From DATLLJ01 sp965229885 (GTDB lineage Bacteria > Acidobacteriota > Vicinamibacteria > Vicinamibacterales > CAVVIG01): a DNA stretch of 64,000 bases. The position numbers and the translations under genes are program-made. The stretch spans positions 248,001 through 312,000 of the forward strand of contig CBDDJX010000002.1 in NCBI GenBank assembly GCA_965229885.1. The letters are read 5' to 3'. Below are positions 18,373 through 26,843 of the stretch, piece after piece. How positions within the stretch are numbered: the first letter of the stretch is position 1; each line of letters begins with the position of its first letter. The notes under the pieces are model-generated. The model did no database searches. It was given only the letters and a program-made list of their open reading frames with translations, and had not been told where the DNA came from.

Positions 18373-18875
18373 AGGCCGCCGGAATCATCCTGGCCGTTGT
18401 CGCGGCGCTTGCGCTCCAGACGACGCTGGCGCGATACGTCCGGGGCACGGTGGCCGTGAATCTGGTGCTCGTGGTCGTGGTGTACGTCGCCCTGATGTCG
18501 GGGTCCGTGACGGGCCTGCTGGCCGGGACGTTCGCGGGGCTGCTGCAGGACGCCCTGACGACCGGCGTCATCGGGATTGGCGGGCTGGCCAAGACGCTGG
18601 TTGGGTTTCTGACCGGAATCATCGGCACGCAGTTCATCGTGACGCAGCCGCTGCCTAGATTTTGCGTCTTTTTCGGGGTGACCCTGCTCCATGAGCTCGT
18701 CTTCATCGGCCTGTACACGCTGCTGGATCTACGCCATTTTGGGGCGCCATACGCCGCGGTGGTCGGGCAGGCGGCCGGCAACGCCGCCGTGGGCGTCGTG
18801 GCGTTCCAGCTTATTGAGCTGCTGCCTGCAGCGGTCGAACGACGACGTGCCGCAAAAGGCCGGATCCGCCGGTAA
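18369..18875 (+). CDS. mreD: rod shape-determining protein MreD
   Basis: 168 residues from GTG 18369, overlapping the mreC stop and so probably translationally coupled. It is almost entirely hydrophobic with about five membrane segments (VNLVLVVVVYVALMSG, LVGFLTGIIGTQFI), as expected of MreD. Sequence identity in this family is low. Size, topology and position between mreC and mrdA carry the call. Confidence 0.92.
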   Translation: MKAAGIILAVVAALALQTTLARYVRGTVAVNLVLVVVVYVALMSGSVTGLLAGTFAGLLQDALTTGVIGIGGLAKTLVGFLTGIIGTQFIVTQPLPRFCVFFGVTLLHELVFIGLYTLLDLRHFGAPYAAVVGQAAGNAAVGVVAFQLIELLPAAVERRRAAKGRIRR

Positions 18876-18887
18876 GATGGGGAAGAG

Positions 18888-20816
18888 ATGGCCTTAGCGG
18901 AAGATCGGCGAGCGGTCGCGGTTCGACTGGGCGTGATGCAGTACCTCATCGCGCTGGTGTTCTCGGTCCTGGCCGTGAACTTCTGGGTGCTTCAGGTTGC
19001 CCAGCACGAGACGTATGCGGAGCTCGCCGAAAACAACAATCAGCGCACGTTGGCGCTGCGGGCGCCGCGGGGCGTGGTGTTCGACCGCAACGGAACGGTC
19101 CTCGTCGAGAACCGTCACTCCTACAGCATTTCCATTCTTCGCGAGCACACGGAGGATCTCAACCGCACTGTTCAGCTGCTCGCATCGCTGCTGGGGTTCG
19201 AGGAGCGCGGCGTGGGCGACATCGTCGAACGGCACCGCCGCGAGCCGGCCTACCGGCCCATCGTGATCGTGCAGGACGCGACGCTGCCGCAGGTGGCGAC
19301 GGTCACGGCCCGGCGTCTCGAGCTGCCCGACGTCGTCATCGAGCAGATACCCACCAGGCAATATCACGACACGATGGCGGCGCACCTTTTGGGATACGTT
19401 GGCGAGGTGAATGCCGCGCAGATCGCCGGCACCGACACGTTGAAGAGCGGCGACGTGGTCGGCCAGGCCGGCATCGAGAAGGCCTACAACAACCTGCTGA
19501 TGGGCGAGGATGGCGCGAAGATTGTCATGGTCAACAACGTGGGACGCGAAATCCGGACGCTCGAAGAACAGCCGGCGACAGAAGGCAGGCGCCTCCGGTT
19601 GACGCTCGACGTCGACGTTCAGAGGGCCGTCGAGGACGGGTTCAAGGCGATCGGCTACAACGGCGCGGCCGTGATCCTCGACCCGAACAACGGCGACGTG
19701 CTGGCGTTCACGAGCATCCCCGCGTACAACCCGAACGCGTTCGCGGGTGGCATCGATCGGTCCACGTGGGCGGCGCTCAATACCGACGAGGACCGTCCGC
19801 TCAACGATCGCGCGATCCAGGGGCGTTATTCGCCCGGGTCGACGTTCAAGATGGCGGTCGCCATCGCCGCGCTCGAAGAAGGCGTAATCACGCCGGACTT
19901 CAGAGTGGAATGCACGGGCGGCGCGACGTTCTACGGCAAAAGGTTCAGATGCTGGAAGAAGGGCGGCCATGGCACGATGGATCTGCGCCACGCGATCGAG
20001 CAGTCGTGCAACGTGTACTTCTACGCGATCGGCAACATGACGGGGATCGACAAGATCCACAAGTGGGCAACACGGCTCGGGCTCGGCGAGAAGAGCGGCA
20101 TCGATCTGCCGAACGAAGTGCAGGGGCTCGTGCCGTCCACTCAGTGGAAGCAGGAGAAGCTGAAGGAGAAGTGGTATTCGGGCGAGACGATCTCCGTGGC
20201 GATCGGCCAGGGCCAGGTGTCGGTGACACCGGTGTCGATGGCGGTCTACATGGCGGCACTCGCCAACGGCGGCACGCGCGTCACGCCGCGCCTTCTGAAG
20301 GCGGTCGACGACGGCACCGGCTGGAAGGACGTGCCGCCGCCACCGCCGCAATCGAAGGCGGAGATCCATTCGGACAACCTGAAAGCGATTCGCGACGGAC
20401 TCTGGATGGCGGTCAACCAGAACGGCACGGGCGGCAACGCGCGGGTCATCGGCTACGACGTCGCGGGCAAGACCGGCACGGTGCAGGTGATTTCGCTCGA
20501 AGGCGCCAAGGCGGCCAAAGGGAACACCACAAAAAATCTGAGCGACCACGGCTGGTTCGTGTTCCTGGCGCCCCGCGAAAATCCGCAGATTGCCGGCGTA
20601 ATCTTCGCCGAGCACAGCGAGCATGGGTCAACGGCCGCGCTCGTGGCGAGGCACGCGCTCGAGACGTTCTTCGCGAAACGGGACGGCAAGCCGCTGCCAC
20701 CGCCGCCCGTCAAGCAAGTGATGCCGCCCGCTCCAGCCGAGGGTGACGATCCGCCGCTCGTGCTGCCGGGTCGCGTCGCGGACAATGCTCCAGTCGTGGG
20801 GCAGCCTCGGCCGTAA
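18888..20816 (+). CDS. mrdA: penicillin-binding protein 2
   Basis: 642 residues. One N-terminal anchor (MQYLIALVFSVLAVNFWVL) is followed by the PBP dimerisation region and a transpeptidase domain. The three active-site motifs are complete: SxxK with nucleophile S318 (GSTFK), SxN starting at S373 (SCNVYF), and KTG at K528 (GKTGTVQ). The C-terminal tail is Pro-rich (KPLPPPPVKQVMPPAP). It cross-links peptidoglycan during elongation together with RodA. It starts 12 bp after mreD and ends 3 bp before rodA. Confidence 0.96.
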   Translation: MALAEDRRAVAVRLGVMQYLIALVFSVLAVNFWVLQVAQHETYAELAENNNQRTLALRAPRGVVFDRNGTVLVENRHSYSISILREHTEDLNRTVQLLASLLGFEERGVGDIVERHRREPAYRPIVIVQDATLPQVATVTARRLELPDVVIEQIPTRQYHDTMAAHLLGYVGEVNAAQIAGTDTLKSGDVVGQAGIEKAYNNLLMGEDGAKIVMVNNVGREIRTLEEQPATEGRRLRLTLDVDVQRAVEDGFKAIGYNGAAVILDPNNGDVLAFTSIPAYNPNAFAGGIDRSTWAALNTDEDRPLNDRAIQGRYSPGSTFKMAVAIAALEEGVITPDFRVECTGGATFYGKRFRCWKKGGHGTMDLRHAIEQSCNVYFYAIGNMTGIDKIHKWATRLGLGEKSGIDLPNEVQGLVPSTQWKQEKLKEKWYSGETISVAIGQGQVSVTPVSMAVYMAALANGGTRVTPRLLKAVDDGTGWKDVPPPPPQSKAEIHSDNLKAIRDGLWMAVNQNGTGGNARVIGYDVAGKTGTVQVISLEGAKAAKGNTTKNLSDHGWFVFLAPRENPQIAGVIFAEHSEHGSTAALVARHALETFFAKRDGKPLPPPPVKQVMPPAPAEGDDPPLVLPGRVADNAPVVGQPRP

Positions 20817-20819
20817 GCC

Positions 20820-21914
20820 ATGCTCGAACGACGCCTCTATTTTCACATCGACTGGGCGCTGCTACTCGCGATTCTGGCGCTGTGCGGGCTGGGCGTCGCC
20901 ATGATCTACAGCACGACGGGGGACTCGACCCGCGGCGTCTCGCACCTGCACATCACGCAGTTGTACGCCATCGTGCTCGGGCTCATCGCGATGGCCGTCA
21001 TGCTCTCGCTCGATTACCGCACGTTCACGGACAAGTCGCATCTCATTTACATCGGCGTGCTCGCGTTGCTGCTGTACGTCATGTTCTTCGGTACCGTGCA
21101 GATGGGGGCGCGCCGCTGGATTACGTTCGGCGGATTCAATTTGCAGCCTTCTGAATTCGCGAAGATTGGCGTGGCGCTCATCCTCGCCAAGTTCTTCGGC
21201 GAAAACCACGGCACGCCCGGGTGGACCGATCTCGCCATCGGCGGCGCGCTCACGCTCATTCCGCTCGCGCTCATCGCGAAGGAACCCGACCTCGGCACGG
21301 CGGTCACGCTGCTGCCGGTTTTGGCCGCCGTGGCCTTTCTCGCCGGGATGCGGATGCGCGTCCTCAGCCTTTTCGTGGTGTGCCTGCTTCTCGCGGCGCC
21401 CGTCGCGTGGAAGTTTGGTCTCGAGGACTATCAGCGAACGCGAATCTCCACGTTCCTCGATCCCTCACAGGATGCAAGAGGCGCCGGCTACCAGCAGATC
21501 CAGGCGCGCATCACGGTGGGATCCGGGGGCCTCTCAGGTAAGGGTTTCCGGCACGGGACGCAGGGCCGGCTTCGGTTTCTCCCGGTCGCCCACAACGATT
21601 TCATCTTCTCGGTGCTGGCCGAGGAGCAGGGGTTTGCCGGCGTCCTCTTCGCGCTCGGCCTGTATTTGTTCGTGATTCTGCGCGCACTCGAGGCCGCCCG
21701 CCTGGCCAAGGACCGGCTCGGCTCGTGCCTCGTGCTCGGCGTGCTCGCCAGCTTCACCTTCCAGGTGGTCTACAACATCACCATGTCGGCCGGCCTGGCG
21801 CCCGTCAAAGGGCTCACGCTGCCGTTCATGAGCTACGGCGGATCGTCGATGATTGCGACGCTCGCCGGCTTCGGGCTCATCCTGAACGTGCGCATGCGCA
21901 GATTCACCAATTGA
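20820..21914 (+). CDS. rodA: peptidoglycan glycosyltransferase RodA
   Basis: 364 residues, SEDS family with about ten membrane segments. Family signatures include GLGVAMIYSTTGDSTRG near the N-terminus, the conserved loop with AKEPDLGTAVTLLPVL, and the C-terminal LTLPFMSYGGSSMIATLAGF. It polymerises lipid II glycan strands and pairs with PBP2 encoded immediately upstream. No frame defects. Confidence 0.96.
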   Translation: MLERRLYFHIDWALLLAILALCGLGVAMIYSTTGDSTRGVSHLHITQLYAIVLGLIAMAVMLSLDYRTFTDKSHLIYIGVLALLLYVMFFGTVQMGARRWITFGGFNLQPSEFAKIGVALILAKFFGENHGTPGWTDLAIGGALTLIPLALIAKEPDLGTAVTLLPVLAAVAFLAGMRMRVLSLFVVCLLLAAPVAWKFGLEDYQRTRISTFLDPSQDARGAGYQQIQARITVGSGGLSGKGFRHGTQGRLRFLPVAHNDFIFSVLAEEQGFAGVLFALGLYLFVILRALEAARLAKDRLGSCLVLGVLASFTFQVVYNITMSAGLAPVKGLTLPFMSYGGSSMIATLAGFGLILNVRMRRFTN

Positions 21915-21957
21915 GGAACGCTGATGTTTGACCTGACGCGTTCCCGGAGTATTGCGC

Positions 21958-23484
21958 ATGACGAAGGAGATGATCATCTCCTCAAACGGCCACGAAACCA
22001 TGGTGGCCATCCTCGAGGACGATCTTGTCGCCGAAGTCTTTGTCGAACGCGAGCGGCAGCGGGGAGTCGTCGGTAACGTCTACAAGGGCCGGGTCAGTAA
22101 GGTGCTCCCCGGCATGCAGTCGTCCTTCATCGATCTCGGCCTCGAGCGGGACGGCTTCCTGTACGTCGCCGACGTCGTCGACACGCTCGAAGAGTTCGAG
22201 AAGCTCGAAGCGGGCGACGAGGAGGGGGGCGGGAACGGCAAGGGGCGCGACGAACACCCCGCGCAGCCGAAGATCGAGGACCTCCTCAAGGAAGGTCAGG
22301 AGATTCTCGTCCAGGTCGTCAAGGAGCCGCTCGGCACCAAGGGCGCCCGGCTCACATCCCACGTCGCCATGGCAGGGCGCTTTCTCGTTTTCATGCCGAC
22401 GGTCGATCACGTCGGCGTCTCCAGGAAAATCGAGTCGCGCGACGAGCGCAGCCGCCTGCGCGGCATCGTACGCGAGTTCAGAGAGGCACACGGCTTCACC
22501 GGCGGCGTCATCATCAGGACGGCGGCCGGCGGCCGGCCGAAAGAAGACATCGTCAGCGATCTCGAGGCGTTCCACGCGATCTGGCTCGAGATCCGACAGC
22601 GCATGGAATCGTCTCGGGCGCCGGCGATTGTCTACCGCGAGCAGAGCCTGGTCGGCAAGTTGCTCCGTGATCTGCTGACCGAAGAATTTCAAGCGATCCG
22701 CATCGACCACGCGCAGGAGTACCAGCGCGTGCTGGAACTCATCGAGCGCATCATGCCGGCCCTCGCACCGAAAGTGAAGCTGTACTCGAAGCCCTATCCA
22801 ATCTTCGAGGAGTACGGTGTGCAGGCGGAGATCGACAAGGCGCTCAAGAGCAAGGTCTGGCTGAAGTCGGGCGGATCGATTGTCATCAACCAGACCGAGG
22901 CCCTCGTCGCCATCGACGTCAACACCGGCCGGTACGTCGGAAAGAAGACGAGCGGCCGCCTCGAAGATACGATCGTCAAGACCAACCTCGAGGCGGTGAA
23001 GGAAATCGTGCGACAGCTCCGGCTGCGCGATCTGGGCGGCATCATCGTGCTCGACCTTATCGACATGGAGGAGAAGAAGAACCGCCAGAAGGTGCTCCAG
23101 ACCGTGGAGCAGGAGCTGAGGAAGGATCGATCGCCGTCGAAGGCGTTGCAGGTCTCCGACTTCGGCCTGGTGATCATCACGCGCAAGCGGGTGAAGCAGA
23201 GCCTCGAGCGCGTGCTGACCGAGCCGTGCCCCTACTGTTCGGGAACGGGGGTCATCAAGTCGAGCTCCACGATCTGCTATGAGATTCTGAGCGAGGTGAA
23301 GAAGATTGGCGGCGACCTGAATGGCCACCGGCTGCTGCTACGCGTCAATCCCGATATCGCGCGCGCGTTGAAGGAGGAGGAAAGCGCCGTGCTGAAGGAT
23401 TTGCGGGAGTCGATTGGAAAGGACGTCACCGTCAAGGCTGACGTCCACCTCCATCATGAGCAGTTCGACGTGATGGCGGTCTGA
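21958..23484 (+). CDS. rng: ribonuclease G/E family endoribonuclease
   Basis: 508 residues from ATG 21958 (an in-frame TTG at 21952 precedes it). The N-terminal S1 domain includes GNVYKGRVSKVLPGMQSSFI with an inserted acidic/Gly stretch (EAGDEEGGGNGKGRDE). The catalytic DNase-I-like region has metal-binding Asp residues in ALVAIDVNTGRYVGKKTSG and GIIVLDLIDMEEKKNR. The Zn-link cysteines are in EPCPYCSGTG. Length fits RNase G rather than RNase E. It sits at the end of the mre-rod operon, the same linkage (mreBCD-rng) seen in many bacteria. Role: 16S rRNA 5' maturation and mRNA decay. Confidence 0.94.
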   Translation: MTKEMIISSNGHETMVAILEDDLVAEVFVERERQRGVVGNVYKGRVSKVLPGMQSSFIDLGLERDGFLYVADVVDTLEEFEKLEAGDEEGGGNGKGRDEHPAQPKIEDLLKEGQEILVQVVKEPLGTKGARLTSHVAMAGRFLVFMPTVDHVGVSRKIESRDERSRLRGIVREFREAHGFTGGVIIRTAAGGRPKEDIVSDLEAFHAIWLEIRQRMESSRAPAIVYREQSLVGKLLRDLLTEEFQAIRIDHAQEYQRVLELIERIMPALAPKVKLYSKPYPIFEEYGVQAEIDKALKSKVWLKSGGSIVINQTEALVAIDVNTGRYVGKKTSGRLEDTIVKTNLEAVKEIVRQLRLRDLGGIIVLDLIDMEEKKNRQKVLQTVEQELRKDRSPSKALQVSDFGLVIITRKRVKQSLERVLTEPCPYCSGTGVIKSSSTICYEILSEVKKIGGDLNGHRLLLRVNPDIARALKEEESAVLKDLRESIGKDVTVKADVHLHHEQFDVMAV

Positions 23485-23488
23485 GTGG

Positions 23489-23968
23489 TTATACCGGCAA
23501 GTGAATCAGGTAGTGGTTACCGCCCCGGTTGATCCAGACACGGACGTAGTCGTCGCCCTTGAGTGTCTCGACCTTCGCGCCGCTCCTGGACGGCGGCGTG
23601 TCTTTCTGCACGAGCGCGATTTCCGCCTGCGGAACGATGGTCACGACTTCGCGGCCGGCGACCTTGCCGCCGCGCACGAACTCGACCCAGCGCTCGGCCG
23701 CGTCGGTCTGGCCTTTCGCATGCGGCGTGGCCTGCTGTGCCGTGAGCCGGACCTGATAGGTTCCGGCTGGAAGCGGTTTGCCGTCCGCTTTCACCGCCCT
23801 GCGCAGGCTCACCGCCCCCAGCGCCAGATCGCCAACCGGCACACTCGGATCAGGTGCGGTGTTCGGCTGCGGCTTGGGAGCCGTGTGCCCTGCGCCCTGC
23901 TGCGCCCGCGCGGCGCCAGAGCCGAGCGTGGTCACGAGGGCTGCTACAAGAATCAGTCGCTTCATCAT
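23489..23968 (-). CDS. small secreted hypothetical protein
   Basis: 159 residues from ATG-ATG at 23968, with a strong GGAGGA site about 7 bp upstream that decides this start over a much longer open frame. The signal peptide MMKRLILVAALVTTLGSG ends in AARAQ. The mature part is a beta-rich single domain (AGTYQVRLTAQQATPHAKG, REVVTIVPQAEIALVQKD, DYVRVWINRGGNHYLIHLPV). I recognise no named family. It is convergent with rng at only 4 bp. Confidence 0.75.
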   Translation of the reverse strand: MMKRLILVAALVTTLGSGAARAQQGAGHTAPKPQPNTAPDPSVPVGDLALGAVSLRRAVKADGKPLPAGTYQVRLTAQQATPHAKGQTDAAERWVEFVRGGKVAGREVVTIVPQAEIALVQKDTPPSRSGAKVETLKGDDYVRVWINRGGNHYLIHLPV

Positions 23969-24021
23969 CGGGTTCCTCCGGAAACCTCTGAGCTTAAGAC
24001 TCCGTTGATCATACCGGACGG

Positions 24022-24261
24022 TCATGCTGACCGCCATCGGATACGCTTCAGATCGCGAACGCGGCCGCCTGCGGCGATCACGCGGTGGCACGGGACATCG
24101 GGCCGGCCACACCCGCGCATGATGTGGCCGACGGCTCGCGCCGCGTGCGGCCGGCCGGCCAGCCTGGCGATGTCGCCGTACGTCGCCAGGCGGCCCGGCG
24201 GAATCCGGCGGACGAGCGACAGCACGCGGCTGGAAAAGGGCTGGAAAAGACCCCCGTCCAA
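24022..24261 (-). CDS. MGMT/alkyltransferase-like protein, C-terminally short
   Basis: 79 residues of the O6-alkylguanine-DNA alkyltransferase DNA-binding domain: VLSLVRRIPPGRLATYGDIA, then the recognition helix ARAVGHIMRGC. The methyl-acceptor motif PCHRV has its cysteine at residue 58, so it is not an alkyltransferase-like protein that lost the Cys. After IAAGGRV the sequence departs from the family and ends about 20-30 residues early (DLKRIRWRSA). The C-terminus has thus been replaced or frameshifted. It probably cannot fold normally. It lies directly downstream of the HD-GYP gene on the same strand. Confidence 0.65.
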   Translation of the reverse strand: MDGGLFQPFSSRVLSLVRRIPPGRLATYGDIARLAGRPHAARAVGHIMRGCGRPDVPCHRVIAAGGRVRDLKRIRWRSA

Positions 24262-24266
24262 TTTTT

Positions 24267-25556
24267 CTAGATAAGCATGAGGGGATCGATCTGGTAGTCG
24301 ACCGGATCGAGCGGCGCGACAATCGATCCCGGACGATCGGGATCGGTGGCCTCCCAGAGACTCAGGTCGTACGCCAGCGAGAGACGCGTCCCCTCGCGAT
24401 CGAACAGCACACGTGCTTGCGGACGATACGGATCGGGCGCGTTGACCTTCAACACCACCGCGACCTCGCCCGTATTGAGCCGCGCCAGGCTGCCGACCGG
24501 ATAGATCCCGATCAGCTGCACGAAACGGCGCACCAGGTGCTGGTCGAACTGCGTCCCATCATTGCGCTTCATCACTTCGATGATGCGGTCGGACGGGAAC
24601 GCCTGCTGGTACAGGCGCTGGGAGCGCATCGCGTCGTAGACGTCCGCAATGCTGCACAACATGGTCCCCACATTGAGCGTCGGTCGCGTGATGCCGTGCG
24701 GGTAGCCGGTCCCATCGAGCCGCAGATGATGCTCGAATGCGACCACCGGCGCGAGCGTCGGAATATCGGGCGTCTTCCGCAGGATCTCGGCGCCATCAAC
24801 GGTATGCCGCTTCATGATCGTGTACTCGGCATCGGTCAGCTTATCGGATTTGTTCAACACCTCGAGCGGCGTCCGCACCTTCCCGATGTCGTGCATCAGC
24901 GCCGCGAGTCCAAACTCGCGCAGCAGCGGGCCGTCGATGCCGAGGGCGCGCGCCTGTCCCATGGTCAGGATCGACGCGTTCACTATATGCGTGAAGGTGT
25001 AGTTGTCGTAGTTCTTGAGGGTCGTCAGCGCCAAAAGCACTGTCCGGTTCTGGGCGACGGCCTCCGCGAGCCCGTCAACCATCGTCCGCGCCACCGTCGC
25101 ATCCGGTTGGCCCTCCGTGCCGGCGCTTTCCCAGATGGTCGTGGCGACGGAAACCGCCTCGTTGTACAGCCGCTTGATGGTGGCCATGTCCACGAGGTTG
25201 CCTTCGACGCGCTGCTCGATCGTCATCCGGCTCACGCGGATGTGGGGGAACACGGGCAGCGCGGCCGGCGCCTCGTCGTTTCCGCGAGGTTCGAGCGTGG
25301 CCACCGCGTCGAGAAAGGCCGTAATCTCGTCGCGCGTGACGCCGCGGTCGATGGCGATCCGCTCCACGCCGCTCTGTTGCAGACGGTGAATCAAAGGACC
25401 GACCGCGTCCGCCTTCGCCATCGGCGCGTTATCGACGACCACTTCGTCGCCAATGAGACCGATGACGACCGTCGGGTTGAGGGTGTGCAGTAGTTGAATG
25501 GCGGTGGAAAGCGCCTCGAGATTCCACGCGATGATGGGATGGCCGCGCGAGTACAA
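24267..25556 (-). CDS. HD-GYP domain phosphodiesterase-like protein, 5' end disrupted
   Basis: The C-terminal half is a complete HD-GYP domain, with HD in AALMHDIGKVRTPLEVLNKS and GYP in EHHLRLDGTGYPHG. Such domains hydrolyse c-di-GMP. The N-terminal ~170 residues resemble a sensor region. Reading can begin at TTG 25556, but homologous-looking sequence in the same frame continues upstream (ADELVHRLAAALRSGQ) to about 25620, then meets a TAA at 25644-25646 with no ATG or GTG. The native start is therefore missing or displaced by an indel. The upstream HEAT gene runs into this gene in another frame. Confidence 0.75.
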   Translation of the reverse strand: MYSRGHPIIAWNLEALSTAIQLLHTLNPTVVIGLIGDEVVVDNAPMAKADAVGPLIHRLQQSGVERIAIDRGVTRDEITAFLDAVATLEPRGNDEAPAALPVFPHIRVSRMTIEQRVEGNLVDMATIKRLYNEAVSVATTIWESAGTEGQPDATVARTMVDGLAEAVAQNRTVLLALTTLKNYDNYTFTHIVNASILTMGQARALGIDGPLLREFGLAALMHDIGKVRTPLEVLNKSDKLTDAEYTIMKRHTVDGAEILRKTPDIPTLAPVVAFEHHLRLDGTGYPHGITRPTLNVGTMLCSIADVYDAMRSQRLYQQAFPSDRIIEVMKRNDGTQFDQHLVRRFVQLIGIYPVGSLARLNTGEVAVVLKVNAPDPYRPQARVLFDREGTRLSLAYDLSLWEATDPDRPGSIVAPLDPVDYQIDPLMLI

Positions 25557-25614
25557 CTGTCCCGATCGGAGCGCCGCCGCCAGGCGGTGGACGAGCTCGT
25601 CGGCGAGCTGAGCG

Positions 25615-26828
25615 CGCCGGCCGCTGCGGATCGTAGCGCGGCGTTACGGCGCGGCGCCCACCACTCGCCGCGGTAGAGCGCCTCCTTGAGAGGCGGGATC
25701 GCTTCCGGATCGCGCAGCGTCCCGAGCGACTCGATGGCGCGCAGATACACCTCGACGAGCGGACCTCGATGGCTCACATTCTGGACGATGTAGGTGAACA
25801 GGGGTGTCGCCCGCTCGTCTCGCAGGCCAATCACGGCCTGCATGATCGCCTCGCGCGAGCGATCGATGCCGCTGCCGAGCGCCCTTTCGAGCACCTGGTA
25901 CGATTGGGCGGTCCCGATTTGGAGAATCGCGCGCACCGCTTCACGCTGCACCTGCGGCTCGTTGTCGCCGAGCAGCTCGGTCAGGTCGGGCAGCGCGTCG
26001 CTGCCGCCAAACTCGCGCAGCAGGTAGATGGCCGTACGTCGGACAGCCGGGTTTGGCGAGCTTTTCAAGCGTTCGGCCGTGCGCTTGCCGACGGCGCCAA
26101 AGGCGACCAGGATGGAGGTCAGCCGTTGCCGGGGCCGCGCGCGCTCTTCGACCGACAGCGCCTCAGCGAGCGGCTTGACCACGACTTCGCCGAGTGACAG
26201 GTACATCGCCTTCAGCAGGTCGAACTGGGCCTCGTCGATCGTTGGCAGGTGCGTGATAACGTTGCGCATCATCGGACCGGCGACGAGGTAATCGATGCCG
26301 GTGACGGCGTACTGACGGCGGCCCTTGGACTCGCCGGCGGCCGCCTGTTCCGTCAGTACCCCCACGAGCTGCACGGCCGCGTCGAAATCGCCCACGAGCA
26401 GCAGATCCTCGATCAGGGCCACGGCGGGCGTCATCATTTCGCCCCAGCTCGTTGTTCTCCTCGATGCGCAGCAGATCGAGCATCAGCGTCAGGTCGAACG
26501 CTCGCAGGACACTCGTGGCGACCGTTGACAGCCACCCACTGACACGCTCCGGTGGGTCGTCGCTCGTCTGCTCGATGTCGATCGCCCGAGCCCCTGCGCT
26601 CGACAGCTCCCTTCCGTACTCCTCGATCACAAACGACTTGTCGCTGTAGGACGTGAGGAGCTCCTCGGCAACGTGATTCCAGACGCCTTCGAAGCCGTCG
26701 GTGTTGCCGAGCGGCGACTCGGCGACGTCGTTGTGAGCGAGCGCGAGCAACCGCGTCCGGTCTTCCTTTTCCTTGACGAGCGCCTGGAAGGCGACGGCCA
26801 GGCGATCGGTCGACGTCGGAGTATCCAT
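25615..26828 (-). pseudogene. HEAT-repeat protein with one frameshift and lost 3' end
   Basis: ATG at 26828 (MDTPTSTDRLAVAFQALVKE) begins a helical protein that reads LTLMLDLLRIEENNELG and then shifts frame near 26440. It continues as MTPAVALIEDLLLVGDFDAA with clear HEAT repeats (PAVRRTAIYLLREFGGSDAL, PQVQREAVRAILQIGTAQSY, YLRAIESLGTLRDPEAIPPL). The repeats end at AALRSAAAGAL near 25620; beyond that the frame is antisense-like noise over the HD-GYP coding region. A one-base change would rejoin the first break. The missing 3' end needs a second event. HEAT and HD-GYP were probably neighbouring or fused partners in c-di-GMP signalling. Confidence 0.65.
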
Positions 26829-26843
26829 CACATTGCGAGCGCG

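Noticed and set aside
18894..20624. 576-codon open frame antisense to mrdA
   Set aside because: High-GC shadow of the PBP2 gene; Arg/Asp/His-rich composition with no domain, and the sense strand has all catalytic motifs.
21982..23328. 448-codon open frame antisense to rng
   Set aside because: Shadow frame; sense strand encodes complete RNase G.
24417..25493. 358-codon plus-strand frame over the HD-GYP gene
   Set aside because: Arg/His-rich shadow frame; HD and GYP motifs are on the minus strand.
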